DNA of 25,990 nt, from contig JAFWRA010000140.1 of NCBI GenBank assembly GCA_017508895.1, forward strand, positions 1-25,990. The letters are read 5' to 3'. The position numbers and the translations under genes are program-made. The notes under the pieces were generated by a model that was not told the DNA's origin, ran no database searches, and worked only from the letters and a program-made list of their open reading frames with translations. Position 1 is the stretch's first letter; each line of letters opens with the position of its first letter. This DNA is from Bacteroidales bacterium (GTDB lineage: Bacteria > Bacteroidota > Bacteroidia > Bacteroidales > F082). Positions 7,365-15,055 of this stretch are shown here, one piece after another.

Positions 7365-7639
7365 GAACGAACTATTTTTTTAAATTCTTCATGCGAAACC
7401 AGACCTCTACCAGCGTCAACATCAGCGGTGGCTTGCAGGACGCGCTGCACGACTTCTTCCTCCGTGTATTGGCAAGGAGGCGGTGTGGTATTTTTAGCCT
7501 CAAGCTGAGTGACATAGTAGTCGAGCAAGATTTCCTCCATCTGCTGCTGGAGCCAAAGCTGCAAGGCGTTGTCGTCGGCAAAGGACGGTCTCACTTTTTC
7601 CACCAAGGCGTCGCTAAGAGTTATGTTGTAACTGCACAT
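7352..7639 (-). CDS. Antitoxin paired with the ParE toxin
   Basis: A 95-aa acidic protein upstream of, and overlapping, the ParE gene. It begins MCSYNITLSDALVEKV, likely a ribbon or strand for DNA binding, and has a helical QLWLQQQMEEIL segment. It ends with DVDAGRGLVSHEEFKKIV, a pattern common at the C-terminus of antitoxins that wrap ParE/RelE toxins. It would neutralise the toxin and, with it, repress the operon. A promoter core and a 14-bp palindrome lie just upstream and fit this autoregulation. The antitoxin role rests mainly on position and tail motif. Confidence 0.7.
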   Translation of the reverse strand: MCSYNITLSDALVEKVRPSFADDNALQLWLQQQMEEILLDYYVTQLEAKNTTPPPCQYTEEEVVQRVLQATADVDAGRGLVSHEEFKKIVRSWLN

Positions 7640-7703
7640 GGCTTGTTGTTTGTTGTCTTTTTATTTAACTCGCTTACACTTCGATATTTACACAATCATA
7701 CCA

Positions 7704-7737
7704 TGCCCAAAAGGGCAGTTTTACGGATGCAAAGATA
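7704..7737 (-). promoter_or_regulatory. Promoter and candidate operator of the second toxin-antitoxin operon
   Basis: On the minus strand 7737-7730 reads TATCTTTG, an exact TAnnTTTG core; no clear -33 element was found. Just downstream, TGCCC (7704-7708) and GGGCA (7713-7717) form the palindrome TGCCCAAAAGGGCA, which would fall at the start of the transcript, a usual place for antitoxin binding. No gene was seen between 7640 and 7833. Confidence 0.5.
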
Positions 7738-7833
7738 AAACATTAATATAATAAGGTGTAGGAATTTCGAAAAAGCGGCTGAAGTTTTTTTCAACAGGTG
7801 TTGATAACTTTTCCGAGGATGGTTTTCCATCCA

Positions 7834-8376
7834 GCCTCCCATGTCATTCCTGCAGAGGTTTGTGGGTGAGCGGGAATCTATGGGAGGCGGCGTAAAGAAG
7901 TTGTAACCTTATTGGGACGGCCTCAACAGCTATAGATCCCATGCCTTTGCCCACCTGCCTGCGTAGGGATGACATAGCTGTTGATGCCTGTTTCAACCTA
8001 AAGGACGCGTCAAATCAGCCTCCCATGTCATTCCTGCGGGGTATGTGGGTGAGCGGGAATCTATGGGAGGCGGGGCAAAGAAGTTGAAACCTTATTGGGA
8101 CGGCCTCAACAGCTATAGATCCCATGCCTTTGCCCGCCAGCCCACGTAGGGATGACATAGCTGTTGAGGCCTGTTTCAACCTAAAGAAAACATGAATCCA
8201 GCCTCCCATGTCATTCCGTCCAGCCCCCCATGTCATTCCTGCGGGGGTATGTGGGTGAGCGGGAATCTATGGGAGGCGGAACAAAGAAGTTGAAACCTAT
8301 TGTGACGGCCTCAACAGCTATAGATCCCATGCCTTTGCCCGCCAGCCAGCGCTGGGATGACATAGCTGTTGAGGCC
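7834..8376. repeat. Tandem array of paired palindromes, about 183-bp unit
   Basis: About three units. CCTCCCAT palindromes lie at 7834-7888, 8018-8071 and 8201-8277, alternating with CAACAGCTAT palindromes at 7919-7988, 8102-8171 and 8307-8376; the last two have perfect 15-bp arms. Matching points are spaced 184, 183 and (for a unit with a 22-bp duplicated left arm at 8202/8224) 205 bp. In each unit the two palindromes carry the same core in opposite orientation, and GTTGAAAC/GTTTCAAC (8083-8090/8173-8180) frame the second one. The array begins about 10 bp after the stop of the TonB receptor gene (minus strand) and fills the gap to the antitoxin promoter. It is the inverted relative of the blocks at 1-347 and 665-986. 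Confidence 0.92.
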
Positions 8377-8385
8377 TGTATTTAC

Positions 8386-10731
8386 TTAGAACGAGAAGGT
8401 CAAGCCGAAGGTCGGGAGGATGGGCAACTGGCGCGAAATCTCGCTGGTGACCAGGTTGACGTAAAACACGTTGTTGCGGTTGTAGACGTTGGTCACGCTG
8501 AGGTCAGCCTCCAATAAGATGTTCTCAGTGAAATAGAACTTGCGCTTCACATCGATGTCAAAGCGGTGGTAGGTGGGCAGACGGCCGCCATTGAGCTCAC
8601 CATAAAGCACTCCCAGCTCGCCGTTGGTGGTGACGTAGTCGAAGTTGATGCCGTCCTGGAAGGAGTAGTACTCATAGAAGCCCTGCACCTGCGTGAACGG
8701 GAAGCCCGTACCGAAGTTCCAACGGCCACTGAACTCCCACTGGCGCTTCGAGCCCGCCGTATAGGTCAAGATGATGTTGACGTTGTGGCGACGGTCGAAG
8801 TGGGGCGCGTACGTCACCATCTCGACGCCATCCTCGACGGCTTTCTCATATTCACGGTTCACGAAGCCCAAAGCATACACCGCCCAGAGGTACCAGTGCT
8901 TGTCCTCAAATTTCAACGAGACATCGAAGCCGTATGCATTACCGGTCTCCTTGGTGAAGTCTTTCTTCAGCAAGTCGGGAATCTGCGAGTTGGCAGGCGT
9001 GTCAGCATAGATCTTGTTGCGGTTGATGTTGGTGAGCTGCGTGAAGTCTTTCCAATAGCCTTCCAAGTTCACCGTGGCGTTCTGCGTGAGGTCAAACTCG
9101 AGGCCCAAGATGGCGTGGTAAGCCTTTTGCAGGTAGCTATTGATGGACTTTCCGTTGTAGGTCTCAGGCAGGTTGTCGATGCCCGAGAGGAAGCCGTAGA
9201 ACAGGTTCACCACGTCGCGGTCGCTGGTGGCAGCCACGAAGTTCTGCGAATACATGCCCGCAGCGGCTTTCAGACGGAAACGGTCGGTGGCGTTGTACTT
9301 CACAGCCAGACGGGGCTCAGGCGAGATGTCAGGCAATGAGGCATAGTATTGCAAGCGGAAGCTCGGCTCAAGCAAGAGATTGCCCAACACGGCCTTGTAT
9401 TTTGCATAGATGCCTATTTCAGTGGAGTTAACCTTGGAGCCAATCTTGTTATGACCATACACGCTGTAGGTGACATAGTCGGTCGTGTAGCCCAACATCT
9501 CGATACCGTATTTCAAGGTGTTCTTGCCCATGAACTGGCTGAAGTCGAAGCCCATGTTGAAGCCGTTGATGTTGCTGTAACGGTCGGGATTGCTCTCCTC
9601 TTTCATGCGGGAGGTGTAGCTCGAATAGGCGACGTTACCTTCAATCATCACAGGGGCCTTGCCCGGGATGACGAGGAAGTTGGTACCTGCGCCAAACGAA
9701 TTCCAGCCGAAGTCCGACAGCGACATGTAGTTGTTCACCTGGTCGTTGAACGAGAAGCCAAACAAGTTGATTTTGCTGCCGTTAGGAGCGTTCAACGAGA
9801 CTTTGCCGTAGATGTCCTGGAAATTGAAAGGCAGTCCGCTTTCGGAGGCATAGGGATAGATGACCTTGCTGGATTGTTCGAGGTAAGAGTTCTTGGCCGA
9901 GAGGATGAACGAGATGGTGGCATCCTCAGGGTTCTTGGCTTTCTTCAGCGGGCCTTCGATCATGACCTTGGCGCCAAAGGTATTGCCGCCAATCTTGCCC
10001 GAGAAACGTTTCTTGTTGCCGTCGCGGGTCGAGATGTCCATGATGGAGGAGATACGTCCGCTGTATTCCGCGCCGAAGCCGCCGGTGTAGACGTCGGCGT
10101 TGCGGATGATGTCGGTATCAAAGACCGAGAACAGGCCGATGGAGTGGAAAGGATTGTAGACCACCATACCGTCCAAAAGTACCTTGTTCTGGATGGGCGA
10201 GCCACCACGGATGTAGAGCTGACCGCCTTGGTCGCCCGTGAAGATGACGCCCGGCACCACTTGCAGGTATTGGGCGAAGTCGGCCTGACCGCCCACGCTC
10301 GGAATCTTGGTGATTGTCTTGGGTGTAACAGTGATGACCGAGGTCTTGGTCTCGGTGCGGGCCTCAATCTTGTCGGCAGTGATGGTCACCGTCTCCAGCT
10401 TCTGGCTGGTCTCCTTCAAGTAATACTTGCGGTTAATGCTCTGGTTTTTCGAAAGGTTGAAGACTTCCGAAATGGTGTCGTAGCCCACGCTTGTAATTAA
10501 TAAAGTGTAGTGCCCATCGGGGATTCGGTTGATGTTGAAATAGCCGTTCTCGTTGGTCGTGCCGCCGTAGGTGGTACCTTTCAGGTAGACATTGGTGAAC
10601 ATCATCGGCTCACCCGTCGACTCTTCGTAGACGAAGCCTTTGATGCTATTGTCTTGAGCCACAGCTGTAAATGAGGCCAAAAGAAGGAAAAGAGTTGCAA
10701 AAAACAGCTTTGATAGTAGACGATTATTCAT
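8386..10731 (-). CDS. TonB-dependent outer-membrane receptor with carboxypeptidase-regulatory domain
   Basis: A 781-aa protein with a signal peptide (about 1-25, ending VAQ). Residues about 28-110 form a CarboxypepD_reg-like beta-sandwich (SIKGFVYEESTGEPMMFTNV...GGTTNENGYFNI), typical of Bacteroidota receptors. A plug domain follows, with the segments PGVIFTGDQGGQLYIRGG and NKVLLDGMVVYNPFH, and then a 22-strand-type barrel ending in a terminal Phe, as expected for BAM recognition. It would import a large or scarce ligand using TonB energy. No SusD partner is next to it, so a starch-utilisation-type pair is not supported; peptide, metal or cofactor uptake are open options. It has its own upstream promoter and is followed directly by the palindrome array. 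Confidence 0.93.
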   Translation of the reverse strand: MNNRLLSKLFFATLFLLLASFTAVAQDNSIKGFVYEESTGEPMMFTNVYLKGTTYGGTTNENGYFNINRIPDGHYTLLITSVGYDTISEVFNLSKNQSINRKYYLKETSQKLETVTITADKIEARTETKTSVITVTPKTITKIPSVGGQADFAQYLQVVPGVIFTGDQGGQLYIRGGSPIQNKVLLDGMVVYNPFHSIGLFSVFDTDIIRNADVYTGGFGAEYSGRISSIMDISTRDGNKKRFSGKIGGNTFGAKVMIEGPLKKAKNPEDATISFILSAKNSYLEQSSKVIYPYASESGLPFNFQDIYGKVSLNAPNGSKINLFGFSFNDQVNNYMSLSDFGWNSFGAGTNFLVIPGKAPVMIEGNVAYSSYTSRMKEESNPDRYSNINGFNMGFDFSQFMGKNTLKYGIEMLGYTTDYVTYSVYGHNKIGSKVNSTEIGIYAKYKAVLGNLLLEPSFRLQYYASLPDISPEPRLAVKYNATDRFRLKAAAGMYSQNFVAATSDRDVVNLFYGFLSGIDNLPETYNGKSINSYLQKAYHAILGLEFDLTQNATVNLEGYWKDFTQLTNINRNKIYADTPANSQIPDLLKKDFTKETGNAYGFDVSLKFEDKHWYLWAVYALGFVNREYEKAVEDGVEMVTYAPHFDRRHNVNIILTYTAGSKRQWEFSGRWNFGTGFPFTQVQGFYEYYSFQDGINFDYVTTNGELGVLYGELNGGRLPTYHRFDIDVKRKFYFTENILLEADLSVTNVYNRNNVFYVNLVTSEISRQLPILPTFGLTFSF

Positions 10732-10776
10732 AGCGAAATTTGTATTTTTTGTTACACCTATTTAGAATTGGATTCG

Positions 10777-10810
10777 CAAAAATACAAATTATAGAATACA
10801 TACGTTCAAA
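10777..10810 (-). promoter_or_regulatory. Promoter of the TonB receptor gene
   Basis: On the minus strand 10784-10777 is TATTTTTG (TAnnTTTG core), with TTTG (10810-10807) 22 bp upstream, slightly longer than the usual 19-21 bp. The surrounding 10740-10856 gap is very AT-rich. Confidence 0.55.
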
Positions 10811-10856
10811 ATAGTTGAAAAAAAATCAAAAAAATTGCATTTTTTTATATTTTGAA

Positions 10857-11153
10857 TCATAATAAGTTCATTTCAACGCTTGATTTGGCGGTTTGAGAGA
10901 AGAGCCAGCGGCTTCCACTCTCATCGGCCTCGTGTTGGTACAGCACCACACCCAGAGCCAGTGTCAACACCAGCAAGACGGCCTTCAGCCATTCCTTGAC
11001 GGGAAGGATGGATATGCCAGCGAAGATAAACAGGATGGGCCAAAGTCGCCATGCGATACGCCAGCTGAAGTCGAAGACATCGAGAGCGGCCAGAAGCGAC
11101 ACCACACCGATGAAGAGGATGATGATGCCGAGGAATAAGTTTCTGCTTTTCAT
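10857..11153 (-). CDS. Small membrane protein, DUF5668/LiaF-like
   Basis: A 98-aa protein with about three hydrophobic helices: LFLGIIILFIGVVSLLAAL (about 5-23), LWPILFIFAGISIL (about 37-50) and AVLLVLTLALGVVLY (about 58-72). The pattern RLWPILFIFAGI is the typical LWPxxLIxxG motif of the DUF5668/LiaF transmembrane domain, which is linked with cell-envelope stress sensing. Its start overlaps the stop of the PspC gene by 4 bp, so the two are translationally coupled and probably form one envelope-stress unit. The short hydrophilic tail (DESGSRWLFSQ) has no known motif. Confidence 0.75.
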   Translation of the reverse strand: MKSRNLFLGIIILFIGVVSLLAALDVFDFSWRIAWRLWPILFIFAGISILPVKEWLKAVLLVLTLALGVVLYQHEADESGSRWLFSQTAKSSVEMNLL

Positions 11154-11593
11154 GACTTTTTTACACTAAATGGGAAGATGAGGAAAAGACCAAGTACGAT
11201 AAGCATGATGGGCCAAGCCGTTTGCCAATTGATTTCAGGGATATACCTGTTCAGGAGACCCAAGACGCCGATGCCGATCAGTATCAAACCTGCGGTAAGT
11301 GTTCCTTTGGAATTCGACGTTTTCAGGCCGCCACTTTCAGAATCCGGCGAGGCCTCTGTCGAGCCGTCGGGCGAGACGAAATAGTTGGCCTCGCTTGGGG
11401 CATCGATTCCGGCAGGCATGACAATCCAAAGGATGATGTAGACCCAAAAGCCCGTACTGAAAATGAAGAAAGCAATGGCGAAAAACAGCCGGACCAAAGA
11501 TGCGTCAAGGCCAAGATAGTTGGCCAAACCCGAGCAGACACCGCCAATCACCTTGTGTTGCGTGTCGCGTTGCAGTTTTTTGTTGTTTTCCAT
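11150..11593 (-). CDS. PspC-domain membrane protein
   Basis: A 147-aa protein. Residues about 5-62 form a PspC domain: LQRDTQHKVIGGVCSGLANY, then LDASLVRLFFAIAFF and WVYIILWIVMP, the standard family line. A hydrophilic linker (about 65-95) joins it to a second pair of helices with the WPIMLIVLGLFLI motif of the DUF5668 type. In proteobacteria PspC senses inner-membrane stress, and Bacteroidota homologues are thought to act similarly, but the regulator is not encoded here. It is the first gene of a two-gene overlapping unit with the DUF5668 protein. Confidence 0.88.
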   Translation of the reverse strand: MENNKKLQRDTQHKVIGGVCSGLANYLGLDASLVRLFFAIAFFIFSTGFWVYIILWIVMPAGIDAPSEANYFVSPDGSTEASPDSESGGLKTSNSKGTLTAGLILIGIGVLGLLNRYIPEINWQTAWPIMLIVLGLFLIFPFSVKKS

Positions 11594-11640
11594 TTTTGTG
11601 CTGATTTAATGAAGTTCACGAGCGGTTTCCTTACAAAAAT

Positions 11641-11664
11641 TATGCCGCTCCGAAGAGCGGCATA
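11641..11664 (-). terminator. Rho-independent terminator after the 241-aa T9SS gene
   Basis: TATGCCGCTC (11641-11650) and GAGCGGCATA (11655-11664) form a perfect 10-bp stem with a CGAA loop. Read on the minus strand it is followed by a T-run (about 11632-11640). It lies 33 bp after the stop of the gene at 11697-12422. Confidence 0.85.
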
Positions 11665-11696
11665 GCAACATGAAAAACAACAAGATTTTACTTGTT

Positions 11697-12422
11697 TTAC
11701 TTCTTGACCACGAACTTTTCAGTCTTCACTGCACGTCCGTTCACAACGAGGTTGCAGAAGTAGATGCCTTCGTTGAGGTCGGCCACCGAAATCGTGACTT
11801 GGCCTTGCAGGCTGTTCAGATTCTGGTTCAGGACTTCCTGGCCAAGCAGGTTGTAGACAGAGACAGAAACCGTATTGGAAGCCGAAAGTTCATAATCGAA
11901 ATGCACGACCGAAGAGGCCGGGTTGGGATAGGCATGACCGAGGCTGGCCACCTTCTCAGCAACGCCCACGCCCGACTTGCGGAAACGGACGACAATGCTG
12001 ACGCGTTGCTCAGGGGTGCGCTCTTCGTAGGCGTAATACTTGACAATCACATCACCAAAAACGTCTGCATCATAAAGGGCATGGAAAGAAAGCTCGTCGG
12101 TGTTGATGTCGCCCGCGGGCACTTCATTAGCATCTGGACTGACAAACACATCGGGGCCGAAGCACATACCCCAGCAGAACGTATTCATCACGCCTTCAAG
12201 GTCTTGAACAATTTCTTTCTCAATGAGAACCCTCATCGGCTCCTGGGTGTTGTTCCTGACATACATGTGCTGGATAAACTCACCGAAACCGTATTCATCG
12301 TTGGTGCATTCAATGATCTCGCCCTCATCAAAGACAGTGCCCTCCCATTCGAATTGTAAAGACTGGGCTGAAACACAACCGATTACAGCCATCAAGATTA
12401 ATGTAAAAATAGATTTCTTCAT
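11697..12422 (-). CDS. Exported protein with T9SS C-terminal sorting domain
   Basis: A 241-aa protein. A signal peptide (about 1-19, ending CVSAQ) is followed by a beta-sandwich region of about 140 residues (LQFEWEGTVFDEGEIIE...FCWGMCFGPDVFVSP) that resembles small Bacteroidales exported proteins of unknown role. Two Cys in FCWGMCFG could form a disulfide. The C-terminus is a T9SS type A domain: AYPNPASSVVHFDYEL, then VSVYNLLGQEVL and LNEGIYFCNLVVNG, ending KFVVKK. It is likely transported by the Por system and attached to the surface or released. It is transcribed alone and divergently from the Omp28-like gene. Confidence 0.85.
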   Translation of the reverse strand: MKKSIFTLILMAVIGCVSAQSLQFEWEGTVFDEGEIIECTNDEYGFGEFIQHMYVRNNTQEPMRVLIEKEIVQDLEGVMNTFCWGMCFGPDVFVSPDANEVPAGDINTDELSFHALYDADVFGDVIVKYYAYEERTPEQRVSIVVRFRKSGVGVAEKVASLGHAYPNPASSVVHFDYELSASNTVSVSVYNLLGQEVLNQNLNSLQGQVTISVADLNEGIYFCNLVVNGRAVKTEKFVVKK

Positions 12423-12510
12423 TTTTTAGTGTTTTAATTGTTACTGATATTCATTTATTCATTTTCAACCTGCAAAATTGCAAATCTTTTTCCAAAGTCG
12501 CAACAAAACA

Positions 12511-12540
12511 TTGCCATTTTTTGAAAAATATCTACTTTTG
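12511..12540 (+). promoter_or_regulatory. Promoter of the Omp28-like/biotin ligase unit
   Basis: TTG at 12511-12513, a 19-bp spacer, then TACTTTTG at 12533-12540 (exact TAnnTTTG). The core overlaps the possible ATG at 12521, which shows that the longer reading frame start is not used and favours the ATG at 12572. Confidence 0.75.
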
Positions 12541-12571
12541 TGCAAAGAAATCCATTATAAATCTATCACAA

Positions 12572-14197
12572 ATGAAAAAAACTACTTTAATTTTCGCATC
12601 ACTGATGATGCTTTTCTCGCTGAAAATCAACGCACAGAACGAACGTATTCTCTTGTTTGAGTGCTTCACGAACACGGGTTGTGGCCCTTGTGCCCAGCAG
12701 AACCCCGCCCTTGACGCCCTCATCAACGCCAATGCCGACCGCGTGGCCGCCATCAAGTACCACATGAGCTGGCCTTCACCCAACGACCCGATGTATCTGC
12801 ACAACACCGCCGACAACGACGCGCGCAAAGGGGTGTATAACGTCAATTCAGTGCCCCACACTTCCGTTGACGGCATCCGCTTCGGCAGCATCCCCCAAGG
12901 GTTGAATCAGAACATGGTCAACAACTGGCTGGCCATCGAATCGCCCTACGAGATGCGCCTCTCCTACGAGGTGGACGAGGCCGCCAACCTCATCACGGTG
13001 CATGTGATGGGACGTGCCTCCACCGCCATCGAGGGCAGTCTCCGGCTGTATGTCGGCGTCATCGAAAAGGCCATCCACTTCAACTCCGCCCCCGGTCCCA
13101 ATGGCGAGAAGGACTTCTACAGCGTGATGAAGAAGCTGCTGCCCACCGCATCAGGCACCAACATCGGCAGCGTGGAAGCCGGCGACTATTTTGCCTACAC
13201 CTTCACCTGGGAACTGGCCAACATCTATGACATGAGCCAGCTGGACGCCATCGCCTGGATACAAAACTTCAGCACTAAAGAAGTGTACCAAGCCTGCAAG
13301 TCGAGCGAGAGCGTGGAGCCTTTCTACACCAACGAAGCCGCAGTGAGCGACATCAGCCAAGTGAAAAAAGTCATCTGCAGCGGCGAGGCCGAACCTAAAG
13401 TGGTGCTGACCAACAACGGCAGCAATGCCCTGACCTCGGCCGAGCTGGAAGTGCTGGTCAACGGCAACACCTTAAAGAACGTGGACTGGAGCGGCAACTT
13501 AAGCACTTTTGCCTCCGAAAGCATCGACCTTGGCGCCATCAGCTTCCCCGTGGAAGAGGAAAACACGCTTGAAGTGAGGATCAAGAGCATCAACGGTGGC
13601 AGCGACGAAGCCCCGATCAACGATGTGGCCAGCTTCGAGTTCGAAGGCTCGCCCGAAACGGTGGGCAAAGTATTGAAACTCAGCATCCGCACCGATGCCA
13701 ATCCTCAAGAAACCACTTGGAAGGTGACCAACCTATGGACGGGCGAAGTCGTCATCGAAGGCGGTCCCTACGAAGAGGCACACTCCATGCACACCGAGAC
13801 TCTTGAAATCACGGGCGACGGCTGCTACGACTTCACCATCTTCGACGCCGGCGGCGACGGACTCAACGGAGGCGTTTATGGCCTAAAAGCCGGTGGCACC
13901 ACCCTGTTTTCGGGCAACACGTTCGGCGAAAGCGAGAGCAACGAGTTCTCCTACGAGGTGACGGCTGATGTGGAAGAAGGCCTCACTTCAACCACCCTCA
14001 TCTACCCCAACCCGACCGACGGCCTCCTCAACATCTTCAGCCAAGGCAAACAAAACGTCACCATATTCAATATGGCCGGACAGCGCGTCTTCGACGGCCT
14101 TTGTGACGGCGAGCTGCAAATCGACATGAAGCGTTTCGGCGCAGGCATCTATGCCGTCAAAGTCGGCAATGAGACACAAAGGGTCGTGGTGAAGTGA
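12572..14197 (+). CDS. Omp28-like thioredoxin-fold protein with T9SS sorting domain
   Basis: A 541-aa protein counted from ATG 12572, which directly begins a signal peptide (MKKTTLIFASLMMLFSLKINAQ); an upstream ATG at 12521 lies in the promoter. The mature N-terminus NERILLFECFTNTGCGPCAQ carries a thioredoxin-type CGPC motif in an Omp28-family context, so a thiol-disulfide or surface adhesin role is possible. The middle has a beta region with acidic DAGGDGLNGG, which looks calcium-binding. The last 70 or so residues are a T9SS domain (TTLIYPNPTDGLLNIF, VTIFNMAGQRVF, GAGIYAVKV, VVVK). Its TGA overlaps the ATG of the biotin ligase gene, an unusual pairing of a surface protein with a housekeeping enzyme. 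A second Omp28-like gene starts at 24426. Confidence 0.88.
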   Translation: MKKTTLIFASLMMLFSLKINAQNERILLFECFTNTGCGPCAQQNPALDALINANADRVAAIKYHMSWPSPNDPMYLHNTADNDARKGVYNVNSVPHTSVDGIRFGSIPQGLNQNMVNNWLAIESPYEMRLSYEVDEAANLITVHVMGRASTAIEGSLRLYVGVIEKAIHFNSAPGPNGEKDFYSVMKKLLPTASGTNIGSVEAGDYFAYTFTWELANIYDMSQLDAIAWIQNFSTKEVYQACKSSESVEPFYTNEAAVSDISQVKKVICSGEAEPKVVLTNNGSNALTSAELEVLVNGNTLKNVDWSGNLSTFASESIDLGAISFPVEEENTLEVRIKSINGGSDEAPINDVASFEFEGSPETVGKVLKLSIRTDANPQETTWKVTNLWTGEVVIEGGPYEEAHSMHTETLEITGDGCYDFTIFDAGGDGLNGGVYGLKAGGTTLFSGNTFGESESNEFSYEVTADVEEGLTSTTLIYPNPTDGLLNIFSQGKQNVTIFNMAGQRVFDGLCDGELQIDMKRFGAGIYAVKVGNETQRVVVK

Positions 14198-14928
14198 TGC
14201 TCCAGTACCATCATTTCGACGAAATCGACTCCACCAACGCCTACCTGCAGAGGAAACAGTCGGAAGCCGACATCCGCAACTGGGTGGTCAGCGCCGACGA
14301 GCAGACCAAAGGCAAAGGCATGGGCAACAACGGCTGGGAAAGTGAGGTTGGAAAGAACCTCACTTTCTCTTTGGCCGCAGACATGAGTTTTTTGCCCGCC
14401 GAGCGGCAGTTTCTGCTCTCCGAGGCCGTGCCATTGGGCATCATCGAGGTGTTGGATGGCATTTTGCCCGCCGAAAAACTCAGTATCAAATGGCCAAACG
14501 ACCTCTATTATGGAAACCGCAAACTCGCCGGCATCCTCATCAACAGTACCATCAAAGCCAACATGATGGACGTTTCCATTATCGGCATCGGACTGAACGT
14601 CAACCAGATGACATTTCAAGATTGGCCCACACATCCGATCTCCATGAAGATGATAACGGGCAAGACCTACGATTTGCAGCCCTTGATGGAGCAAATCGCG
14701 GAGCATATATTAATAAAGGTGGAACAACTGAAATCCGACCCAGCTGTCATCGAACAAGAATACCTGAAAAGATTATTCCGCTATCACACATGGGCGGATT
14801 ATGAAGTGAGGGGAAAAGTCTTACGGCTTTTCATGACGGGGCTTGACCCATTTGGACGATTGATGACGATGGACGAGGCTGACAATTCCTATTGTTTTGA
14901 TATTAAGGAAATTAAATTCTTGTTATAG
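14197..14928 (+). CDS. birA: Biotin--[acetyl-CoA-carboxylase] ligase
   Basis: A 243-aa enzyme that makes biotinyl-AMP and transfers biotin to carboxylase carrier domains. Family motifs are the opening DEIDSTNAYL (residues about 8-17), the nucleotide loop GKGMGNNGWESEVGKNLTFS (usual form GRGxxGxxW), KWPNDLYYGNRKLAGIL (catalytic Lys-Trp-Pro-Asn-Asp) and IIGIGLNVN. A small C-terminal SH3-like domain follows. There is no N-terminal helix-turn-helix, so it is a monofunctional ligase and not a repressor like E. coli BirA. The start is taken as ATG 14197, which overlaps the preceding TGA by one base (TGATG), implying translational coupling; a GTG at 14194 is also in frame. A convergent terminator follows. 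Confidence 0.92.
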   Translation: MLQYHHFDEIDSTNAYLQRKQSEADIRNWVVSADEQTKGKGMGNNGWESEVGKNLTFSLAADMSFLPAERQFLLSEAVPLGIIEVLDGILPAEKLSIKWPNDLYYGNRKLAGILINSTIKANMMDVSIIGIGLNVNQMTFQDWPTHPISMKMITGKTYDLQPLMEQIAEHILIKVEQLKSDPAVIEQEYLKRLFRYHTWADYEVRGKVLRLFMTGLDPFGRLMTMDEADNSYCFDIKEIKFLL

Positions 14929-14930
14929 AA

Positions 14931-14967
14931 ACGCATTCTATGAGAAGAGATGCATCGAATGCGTCTC
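14931..14967. repeat. Short palindromic element with GAGACGCAT-type arms
   Basis: GAGATGCAT (14947-14955) pairs with ATGCGTCTC (14959-14967) around CGA with one G-U pair. An alternative pairing is ACGCATTC (14931-14938) with GAATGCGT (14957-14964). The element lies just after the biotin ligase stop and before the main terminator. Confidence 0.6.
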
Positions 14968-14970
14968 TAC

Positions 14971-15009
14971 AAAAGAGAACAGCCGAACTTTCGTTGGCTG
15001 TTCTCTTTT
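14971..15009. terminator. Bidirectional terminator between birA and pyrE
   Basis: AAAAGAGAACAGCC (14971-14984) and GGCTGTTCTCTTTT (14996-15009) make a perfect 14-bp stem. A-runs and T-runs at the base serve both strands, which suits the convergent genes on either side. Confidence 0.9.
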
Positions 15010-15055
15010 GTTAAGATACGTATGATTTATGTCAGATTTGTTTCCCTAATCTTAT

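Noticed and set aside
9349..10500. 383-codon plus-strand frame opposite the TonB receptor gene
   Set aside because: It is an antisense shadow of a clear TonB receptor in GC-rich DNA and shows no family motif.
12521..12571. Earlier start of the Omp28-like gene
   Set aside because: This ATG overlaps the promoter core, and its 17 extra residues would precede a perfect signal peptide that begins at 12572.
14490..14804. 104-codon frame overlapping the biotin ligase gene
   Set aside because: It is an out-of-frame shadow of the BirA coding sequence.
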